This document shows, piece after piece, positions 56,001 to 64,000 of a stretch of DNA of 64,000 nucleotides. Position 1 is the first letter of the stretch. Each line of letters begins with the position of its first letter. The translations under genes were made by a program, and so were the position numbers. Under the pieces are notes generated by a model. It did not search any database. It saw only the letters and a program-made list of their open reading frames with translations, and was not told the DNA's origin. The stretch is from Polytrichum commune (lineage: Eukaryota > Streptophyta > Polytrichopsida > Polytrichales > Polytrichaceae), in assembly GCA_950295325.1 (NCBI GenBank), contig OX485808.1, positions 4,220,501 to 4,284,500 of the forward strand, given 5' to 3'.

Positions 56001-56370
56001 AAAGAGTTTGTATGCTTCAACGCCACAACCACTTTGTGCGTATACTCTGATCATCACATTTCAGGACATGACATCACGATTGGTCAATCTATCAAAGACT
56101 TGCCTCGCCTTCTTGATGGGTCCACACTTTGCATACATATTGAGGGCAGTTCCTACACAGACACTTGAATCAAAGCCATCTTGTGTGATATACGCATGAA
56201 CTTCTTGGCCCCATTTTAAAGCTAATGGGTTGGCGAATGCCTTCAAAATGCTCAAGAATTGTGATCCGGCTTCACACCTTCTTGGTGCATTTGATTGAGA
56301 ATTTCCATGACATCCTTAGCATGATTGTGCTGAGCATAACCTCCAATCGTGATTGTCCACCTTAAACTAA
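53078..56370 (-). pseudogene. PLS-class pentatricopeptide repeat gene, decayed, with E domain
   Basis: Read on the minus strand, the region is a chain of plant PLS-type PPR repeats in shifting frames: WTITIGGYAQHNHAKDVMEI, GQEVHAYITQDGFDSS and MYAKCG, YKLFLQMKQEGFKPDAITY, ALKVGLESDLRVGSAFVHLY, NVITWSVMIGGLAQHG, AITWNVMIRGLAQQGRGHEA. It ends with VDLLGRAEHLEEAKLF, WGTLLGAC and an E-type domain (AAAGKWEEVSSVRTSMQERG, then SGRSWIEVG). Intact members are organelle RNA-editing or RNA-binding factors. Frameshifts near 53275-53350, 54170, 55350 and 56250 and in-frame stops (for example near 56060 and 55797) break it. No DYW domain follows. An 856-bp Copia-derived insertion interrupts it at 54343-55198. 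Some frame changes could be introns, but their number and the internal stops argue for decay. Confidence 0.85.
54343..55198 (+). mobile_element. Ty1/Copia-derived insertion (LTR-like 5' end plus gag fragment)
   Basis: PPR homology stops at AATACT (54337-54342) and resumes at AATACT (55198-55203), so the insert is flanked by a 5-6-bp target duplication and begins TGTTG, the usual LTR start. The 3' part (from about 54913) encodes a Copia gag-like segment: IEKLTGENFPVWKFQMCILL and KLLGIMDGTIP, then a W-x-KD-xAxQALLI motif. No 3' LTR, protease, integrase or reverse transcriptase follows; the element ends inside gag with CACA. No clear primer-binding site was seen. It is a truncated copy. Confidence 0.7.
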
Positions 56371-57871
56371 TTTTTGGACCGGTTCAGCAAACACTTGGCA
56401 TGCATCCAGCAGTCTCCCACATTTGATATACAACTTTAGTAAATTGTTCACCACATATGTGTTTTGCTCCATTCCGCTCATATTGATCAGGTATGTATGT
56501 GATTAGACAATAGAGTGAACTCATTAGGCTCCACATCACTCCAAAATAAGCAAAGATTAGAAAATAGACTCCTTGTTTCTCAGAGCACCCATAACATTGT
56601 ACAAGCAAGAAATACCTTCCTCACTGTTTCTCAGCAACTTTCTAACATCAACTTACTGGCAGTCTTAATGATACCTTGTCAACTCTGATGTTCCACCACT
56701 AGGAAGGATCTGCAAAATCGTCCTTCCAAACTAGTTCAACCGCACATACTCTGCCTACATCAACTCGAAGACACTGCATCCATGTCAGTCATGAGCCCCA
56801 TCCTTTCCAGGAAAGACAACCCACACCCACTTCTTTTCATGAGGACGGGCATCTATGCATACCTGAAGCATTGGTATTTGCAATGGTCTTCTACAAACTG
56901 ATGTTGATGAACACTTTACTTCTCCGCTGCTTCTTCCTCCATGGGAGGTCGAGAGCAGTAGTAAAGAAGGGTGGAATAGCTATGGAGGCTCGAAAAACGT
57001 GATTGCACAGACATTCTGATCAGATGAACCGACAACAGTGCTTCATCAAAAGTCTATTAGCAGCAATTTGAACATAAGCTTCTCATCAAAACTGATAAGT
57101 AGAGTTAAGAGTTCAGTCAACCAGGTTCATGTCCTGCCAATAAGGCAATATGTGACACCCCAGTCATCAAACGTTACTGTGTCTAAATATATATTGGGAA
57201 TACCAGTAGGTGAATACAAGTCACAATTATATCAAACCAATTATGTATAACAGGTGTATTGCCATAAGTCACCTGTGAACCAGCTTCGCACACCAAAGAA
57301 CTTCTCCGTTGTTGCCCATGACCCAATAAAAGGTGCTTGAATGCAGACATTTGTGGCAGTGTCTGCAAACCTTCAATGGGAAATCTTACACTGCAACAGT
57401 AAGGTAATACCACAATAGGCAGTTATAACTTCTCATCTGGAGAAAGCATATGAATGAGTCTCTTTCTTCAAGTCTTCGGCTTTCAACAAGTGTAAGTTTT
57501 CTGTCTGGTTGAGTGAACCTCCTCCTCCAGATGCATGCAGCGTCTGAGACCTTGAGTAAAGGTTGAGAAAGTAGTAAGAAGGCCATGAAAGTAGGTCGCG
57601 ACTTAATGGCAATTGCTGGATTTGACAACTCACAGCTGCTTCAAGCTAGATGTATCAGTAATGCTTTACGACTGCTGTATCATAACTCCGTCCAGCAATG
57701 TTGGTCAAATTTGGAAGGAGGAACATACCTCCGTCAAGCATTGTTGAGAGAGTTCTTTGATATTCACACCTATCAACTTCAGACTAGAACAAAAACAGCA
57801 GTTGAAAGGTTAGTCAGATGTAGGTTATGATCCCATACAAGTCAAATTGAGGTGGCGAAAAATCTCTTTTG
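56371..57871. other. intergenic, no gene seen
   Basis: The first part may hold further decayed 5' sequence of the PPR pseudogene. Nothing else recognisable. Confidence 0.4.
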
Positions 57872-58640
57872 CAGTTCTTGAGGTTTCTAGTATGAAATCG
57901 CGGGATGAGGTCAGCCTGAGTAGGTCAACTTGATAGTGCAGGAAAGCAATCAACCTGATTAGTGCAATTCTGAAACAGAGAAGTTTCTTTCATTGGTTCC
58001 TCTGGAATGTTGCGCATGATTCCTCTCAAAAATTGGTAGAATTCCTCTTAGTGAAGCTTTGCTTCTTGTTGCGAGGACTTCACACTCCGATCCCTGTTCC
58101 CGACAACTAGAAGATTTATGATTTAAGCTTTCTAATATGAAGTTGCAGGATAATAAATTTCTGAGTAGATCAATTTGACAATGCAGGAAATGAATCAGCC
58201 TGAGTGGTGCAATTCTGAAACAGAGAAGTCGCTTGACACATTCCTCCAACAGTTTTCTCTTAAATGTTACGCACCACTTCTCTCCAACATAGGTAGAAGT
58301 CCTCTTAGTGAAGCTTCCCTTCCCAGTTGCGAGAAGTTCGAACTTGAATACCCTGTTTCGGACAACAAAAAGGTTCAGGGCTTCAGCTTTCTAGTATATG
58401 AAGTCGCGGAAAGAAGTCAGGCTAAGCAGGTCAATTTGACAGTGGAGGTAAGCGATCAAACTAATTATTGAAATCTTGAAACAGAGAAGTTGATCGACAA
58501 ATACCTCTCACTAGTTCCTCTCATTTGTCGCGCAAGATTCCTCTGAAAAATGGGTAGCATTAGCGAAGCTTCCCTTCCTGTTGCGAGAAGTTCGCACTTC
58601 AATTCCCTCTGTTTCGCAGAGTTAATCAAAAGGTCCAGCA
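57872..58640. repeat. tandem array of three ~240-265-bp units upstream of OTP51
   Basis: Units begin near 57872, 58112 and 58373 and share CTTTCTARTATGAARTYGC, GTCARYYTGAGTAGGTCAA-like text, TTGAAACAGAGAAGT, TTCCTCT-x-TTGCGC, CCTCTTAGTGAAGCTT and GTTGCGAGAAGTTCG-like blocks. The array ends about 240 bp before the OTP51 start codon. Confidence 0.85.
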
Positions 58641-58748
58641 TTTAAGACCCCCCGTCCACTGGACGGACCTCTAATCTAGGGGACTCCTGGACGCCGTCCT
58701 TGAACTGTCCCCACATTATCCACTCTTCTTGAACATCAGCCTGGGCGC

Positions 58749-58763
58749 AGGGTTTAGGGTTTA
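58749..58763 (+). promoter_or_regulatory. telo-box in the OTP51 leader/promoter
   Basis: AGGGTTTAGGGTTTA, two telomere-type units, lies 117 bp upstream of the ATG. Telo-boxes of this kind are common near transcription starts of plant genes for ribosomal and organelle-expression proteins. Confidence 0.55.
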
Positions 58764-58879
58764 AGGAGCTTCTTCTCCTCACCCCTTGAGGAATTGGGCT
58801 GTCCTCCGGCCCACCTTTCTCACTTGCGGAATCCGTCGTAGAGGATTCGGATACATCGTAGTAGTGGGGAAACGCAGGA

Positions 58880-61800
58880 ATGATGCAAATGCTGAGAGCT
58901 GGGTTGCCCAGCACACAAGTCTTGCGCTCTTCCTCCTGTCTCGCTTTCTCCAAGTGTTTCTCCACATGTTGCATCACCGCCAGAACCACCAGCGGAGTTC
59001 CTGGCTATGGCCGTGGCGTGTCCCAACATGTGCTCCGCCTCTCCCAGGACGAGTTCATGGGGAGAGGGGTGAACCTTGGATGGGGAATTCATGCACGGGA
59101 GATTTGGAGAGGTCGTGTCATTGGGGCGGTGAGCTGTAGAGCTGGGGAGGAAGTAGAGGATCGAGTGGCCAGCTTCGATGGCGGTGGGAATGGTGGGAAC
59201 GGTGAGGGATTTCCAAGTGGGCGTGGGAGAGGAGGATACAACAGGGGTTCAACCTCAGTTTCAGAATTCGCAGAGGGAAGGTTCACCTCCGCAAGAGGAA
59301 GGGGTCGTGGCCGTGGAAGTGGAAGTGGAAGAGGAAGTGGAAGAGGAAGTGGAGGGTATAGGGATTTTAGCTCTAGCTCAGGTTCAGAATTTGCAGAGAG
59401 ATTCACCTCCGGAAGAGGTCGAGGCCGGGGAACTGGTAGGGGAATGGAAAGCGGAAGAGGTAGAGGTAGAGGTGGAGGTGGAGGAGGTAGCACAAGAGGA
59501 GCATTCCAGCCGAGATCGTCCAATTTTGCAAGGCCAGAGCGGACTGAAGGTGGTGAAGAAAAGTGGCAGTACATGGGAGGTGAGAGACAGGATCGGAGAC
59601 AGCAAGTTGGTGGTGGTGGTGGGTTTGAGAGAGGTGAGAGCTTTCTGAGTGGGCGTGGTGGGAGAGGAGGCTTTTCCAACAGGGATTCAAATTCAAGCTC
59701 AGGTTCAGAATTTGGAGAGGAGAGGAGTACCTCCTCCTCTTTCAGGGGCCGTGGTGGCCGGGGGATGGGTTCAGGGTTTAGGGGAAGAGGAGGGTTTAAA
59801 GATTCAACAAACTCGGGTTCAGAATATACAGAGAGGTCTACCTCCTTTAGGGGTCGTGGCCGGGGAACGGACAGGGGAAGCGTAAGAGGAGGTAGAGGCA
59901 GAGTAGGTAGCACAAGAGGAGCATTCCAGCCCAGAGATTCCAATTTTTCAAGCCCTCCGCGAGCTGAAAGCGAAGGAAAGTGGCAGAGGAGTGAGACTTT
60001 TCCAAGGTCGAGTGGGTATAGTGAGAGAGAGAATAGAATTACAACCCCTGTTTCAGAATACGAAGAGGAGAGGTTTACCTCTGGAAGCGGAGGGTATAGG
60101 AATTCAAGCTCAGGGTCAGGATATGGAGGGGAGAGGGTTACCTCCTTTAGGGGAAGAGGCAGAGGAATGAGTAGAGCACGAGGTAGAGGCAGAGGTAGCA
60201 CAAGGGGAGCATTCCAGCCGAGAGCTAATAACTCTGCAAGACCACAGCGGGCTGAAGATGAAGAAAAATGGCAGTATATGGTGCGGAAGAAGAAGACCAA
60301 GATGAGTCCCGCGCAGCAGTTTGATGATGATGACGATTCAGATGATGATGTGGATGTGGATGGTGATGAGGATCGAGTGATGTATGATGATGAGGAGGAT
60401 ATGGAAGGAGTTGTTTCCGAAGGGGATATGGAAGGAGTGGATCCTGGCGAGGAAATAGTAGGTGGAGAAGGTAAGGGCGAGGAATGGAGGCGGAAGAAAA
60501 TAGGGTGGTTGTGCAAGGAAATCCCAGGACTGAGGCCAAGTGGTATTGTGACTATTTTGAATGCACAGAGGAACTGGATCAAAGGGGTTGACACCAAGGA
60601 AATTATGGAGACCTTGATCCATCGCAAGGAAGTGCTGCGTGCTCACAGGGTTCGTTGGTCAAATTTACTTTCTGTATTTGAGTTCAGTGACTTGCATATG
60701 TTGCTTGATTGCCGTTTTAAATCATAGTGAAATGTTCGTGCAGTTCACTTCTGTATTTGAATTCACTGACTTGCATATGTTGCTTGATTATCATTCTAAT
60801 GATAGCAAAATGTACATTCTGAACTTCAGAAATACCGCCATGTAGTTTGAATGCAGGATGGACTTCCATTTATTGTCAAGTCCTTCTGTTTTGGGCTCAG
60901 TTTTTCCAGCTTAAGAATTTTCAGAAGAACTCTTGTAAATCGTTGGGTGTAGGCATAGTTGTTGCCATGTATGGCATGCACCTTCAGCTAAACTATTCCT
61001 TGGTACAATTTTGTATCTGAATCCAGTGACTTGCATTATGTTGCTTGATTACCATTCTCGTCACAGTGGAATTACATTCTGAGCTTTGGAAATTCTGCCT
61101 ACTAGTTCAAATGCAGGATGGATTTTTATACGTGAAGTCTGTCTGTACTGGGAACAGAAAGTGTGTTCAGCTTAAGAATTTGTGGAAAACTCTTGTGAAT
61201 GGTTGGGTGTGAGCATGATTGCTGCTATTTATGGCATGCACCTGTTAGCTAAATTGTTGTAGTATTATTGTGAAGGTGCTGAAATGGACGATGCAACAAC
61301 CATGGTACGAGAATGACTTTGAGTTCAACACGAAGATGGCAAATATGTTGGGCAACAATGGGAAGCTCACCCGTACACGTGACATGTTTGACACCATCAT
61401 AGCAAACGGACAACCTCCTGATGTGTCAACCTATGCCATACTTGTGAAGGCTTACATTGCAGATCGAGAGTCGGAATCGCTCGACGAGGCTTTAGCCATC
61501 TACAACCAGATGGAGCAGCTGGGGGGATATGAGCAGCCAGCAACATTAGCTTATTCTTTATTCCAAGCTTTCACTGATCGTCACGGAGGTGGACATCTTC
61601 GGCACCTACACCAAGCTGACGCCTTATTTGAAAGCATGAAGAAAAAGGGAGCTTCCTGGATGAAGCACCTCACTCCCGATAAGTGGAATGCAATGTACAC
61701 TGCTTTGATACATCTTCACAGTGTGCAGGGCAATGGAGGAAGGGTTGAGGAGTTGCTGGAGGACATGAAAGGGGCAGCACTGAAACCACATCCAGACTGT

Positions 61801-63351
61801 TATACTGCTGTGATTCGAGTGTGCTCAAGGGATGGGAATGTGGAGAAAGCAGAAACCACTTTTCAGGAGCTCATCGATGCAGGTCACAAGCCAGATTGGC
61901 GTGCACATGTTGCACTATTGGAAACCTATGGTGCGGCAGGCTTGCCAGATAAAGCTCAAACCACGTTCGAGTCTATGGAGGCTGCAGGGGTGCATTTGAA
62001 CCATAATGTGTTTGAAGCACTGATTGAAGCTTTGACAAAGGCAGGGGATATTGAGAGAGCACTAGCAGCACTTGAGAAGGCTGAGAGCCACTTTGCCTCA
62101 TCCATACAGGATTCATACAACTTGTTGTTGGATTTGTATCAAAGCAAAGAGATGTTTGCTGAGATTGAGACTCTGGTTAAGCGCATGAAGGAGAAGAATT
62201 GCCGTCCCAACCACCAGTCGTACAATACTCTTATTGATTCATATATCAAGCGAGGTCTATTGGATAAAGCCAAGGAGGTATATGATGAAATGAATGATTA
62301 TGGGGGGATAAAACCCAACACAAAGACCTATGGTCTTATGATTGAAGCTTTTGGGAAAGCAGAAAGACAAGAAAAAGTGAAGGAATTTCATGAGCACCTC
62401 AAACTGCGGAAGCTAACACTGCCTGATGAGGCAATACCGTACGTGGCAGAGGTTGTCGGAGAGAAGGTGGTGGCTAAGGAGGCTAAGGAGGCTAAGGAGT
62501 CATTAAAACCTAGGAAGTTGGTTCAGGAACAAAGAGAGATGCTGGTTGGGGTGTTGTTGGCAGGTGCTAGAATGGCTTCATATGACAATGATCGGACTTA
62601 CGAATTTCATTTTCAGCTTGACAGTGGAACTCAAGCTGGGCCAGTATTGATACATCATTTGTATGATATGTTTAAGGATTGGGCACAGCAAGCTCCATGT
62701 GTGGAAGTAGAAGATGACCCAGGACAAAGCAATGGGCAAAGGACTGTGATCCGATTTGCGACTGTGAGTCATGGCTCATTCCGCTTTTATGCCCATCAAT
62801 ACCGACCAGAGGGAAATCCAGTCATTCCAAGGCTTATCCATAGATGGTTGAATCCATTGTCACTTGCCTACTGGTATATGTATGGAGGTAGTAAGTGCAA
62901 GGAAAGTGGTGGTATAATTTTGAAAACCTCCCAGTATTCACCTAAGGAGCTTACTCTTGTCGTGAAAGCACTTAAAGCTAAGACCATTGATTGTTTAGTG
63001 AAAAAGAAAAAATCTGGAAATGAAATCCTTTTCAAGGATAAATCTGCCATGTGGCTCTGGAAGCTGATGGAACCACACATATTGGACGAACTGAAGGACT
63101 CCTTGAAGCCAGAAGAGAGGGGCATTGATGTAGGTACACCAGCCAATAATGGGTTTGAATCATTTGGTGGTGATCTGGACATGCACGATCAAATCACAGA
63201 GAGTGGTAATATGGGCACCAATGGAAGGAGTGCCCTCAACAGCATCAAAACAGGTGGTGCATCTTCTTTGGATCAAAGCACTGAAGTTGATACAGAAGAG
63301 GACCTGACAAAGTTGAGGCAGGTTGTCTCTGAGGGAGAGAGACTCATCTGA
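58880..63351 (+). CDS. OTP51: OTP51-like PPR-LAGLIDADG organelle splicing factor
   Basis: Exons are 58880-60649 and 61276-63351; AGG/GTTCGT joins TGAAG/GTGCTG in phase 0, giving 1,281 residues. In Arabidopsis, OTP51 is a chloroplast protein needed for splicing of ycf3 intron 2. Conserved landmarks are WLCKEIPGLRPSG and LNAQRNWIKG (from residue 543), then WTMQQPWYENDF across the exon junction, about ten PPR helices (591 to ~990), and two LAGLIDADG-type motifs, LVGVLLAG (~1013) and PLSLAYWYMYGG (~1117), from a homing-endonuclease/maturase-like fold. The N-terminus (MLRAGLPSTQVLRSSSC) fits an organelle transit peptide. Residues ~105-440 are Arg/Gly-rich with three copies of STRGAFQPR-xxN-xxP-RAE-xx-KWQ, followed by an acidic stretch (482-535, FDDDDDSDDD). 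This extension makes the protein about 430 residues longer than Arabidopsis OTP51 (about 850). The exact first exon start is the first ATG of the frame. Confidence 0.88.
60656..61255. repeat. tandem duplication in the OTP51 intron (~2.3 units)
   Basis: TGTATTTGARTTCAGTGACT, TTGCATATGTTGCTTGATT, ACATTCTGARCTT, TTYRAATGCAGGATGGA and GCTTAAGAATTT recur at about 60673, 60751 and 61010. The units do not include the exon ends. Several internal CAGGATGGA sites are potential decoy acceptors. Confidence 0.75.
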
Positions 63352-64000
63352 GTTTCTGGTCGTGGTTGATCAGAAGGCTAGAGATCACACTTATTGTGGC
63401 AATTATGAAGCAGGTGGCTCTATGGATATCAAGATTATCAAAGTGGTATTTCAGTTTACCCTATTTAATCTCATGGTTTTGTCACTGTTTTTGTCTTCTT
63501 TCTGCACATGCAGTGTGCTCTAATGTCAGGCTTCTCTGCTTTTGTGAAGTTCTGTCCATAACGCATGTCAGAAATGCACATGTTCTTTTCACTTTGGTGT
63601 ACCTACGACAGTAGTTATGAACATAAATATGCAAACACTTAGACTCCTTCATCTGTCCTGTGAGCAGAATTTAAACTACTTTGAAGATATACTCCTGTGG
63701 TTTCATGGACTTGTCTTATGCATAGAGTGATGGGTTCTCTCTCTAGAGTATGTGCCAGGATCTAACTGAAGAATGTTATCAAAACTTCCTATGCATTTTT
63801 AGAATTTTGTATTTGAAGTTCACGGTGTGGCACCTCTTATTCAGTGGAGTCTTGACATCAAATGCTTGTCAATGTTGAATATTATGTAGGTCAGGGTCAC
63901 AGTCCGGTAGGTATAATGGCAAGTCACCCATATCTAGAAGGAATTGCTTAAAAGGCACAACACTCATCAATGTTGTTTGTGGTGACGTGATTGTGCAGCA
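63352..64000. other. OTP51 3' flank
   Basis: Probable 3' UTR followed by non-coding sequence. Short frames at 63323-63614 are unrecognised. Confidence 0.5.

Noticed and set aside
59089-60627. 512-codon proline/serine-rich frame on the minus strand
   Set aside because: It is the antisense of the Gly/Arg-rich OTP51 exon. GGN/AGR codons read backwards as Pro/Ser/Leu without stops.
1-64000. CRISPR arrays, bacterial operons, riboswitches or a phage-type system
   Set aside because: The sequence is eukaryotic nuclear DNA. The regular repeats found are degenerate tandem duplications without repeat-spacer structure.

Overview
This window is nuclear DNA from a land plant. The evidence is two genes for plastid-targeted Rubisco small subunits, a P4-ATPase beta-subunit (ALIS/CDC50) gene, a family-1 UDP-glycosyltransferase, an OTP51-type PPR-LAGLIDADG organelle splicing factor, a decayed PLS-class PPR gene, plant-type GT-AG introns and TTTAGGG-type telomere motifs. 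The intronless rbcS genes, the degenerate MITE-rich AT-rich spacers and the PPR content would fit a seedless plant (bryophyte, lycophyte or fern), but the species cannot be fixed from the sequence.

Layout. 0-13 kb is mostly non-genic: one orphan reading frame beside degenerate telomere-type repeats, degenerate tandem repeats, a tRNA-derived SINE with target-site duplications, several inverted-repeat MITEs and a LINE remnant. 13-26.4 kb is an rbcS cluster: two intact copies differing by one residue, two tandem 3' remnants and one 5' remnant, with a 464-residue repeat-bearing protein gene among them. 28-30.4 kb (minus) holds a five-exon gene for a small two-repeat protein whose exons are mostly too short to show as open frames. 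32.5-36.3 kb (plus) is a three-exon gene of unknown function with a plastid-type N-terminus. 38.5-39.5 kb (minus) is a Sel1-like repeat gene. 43.9-46.6 kb (plus) is the ALIS gene and 48.0-51.8 kb (minus) a complete four-exon UGT. 53-56.4 kb (minus) is a PPR pseudogene split by a Copia-derived insertion. 58.9-63.4 kb (plus) is OTP51 with an unusual Arg/Gly-rich and acidic N-terminal extension.

The genes are unrelated housekeeping or specialised functions and form no pathway, although rbcS and OTP51 both serve the chloroplast. The most unusual recurring feature is local tandem duplication with units of about 50-300 bp, seen in at least nine places. In two genes the duplicated unit crosses an exon-intron junction, leaving decoy or dead copies of splice sites inside the intron. 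Exon boundaries below were placed by hand from GT/AG sites, reading phase and family resemblance, with no transcript evidence.
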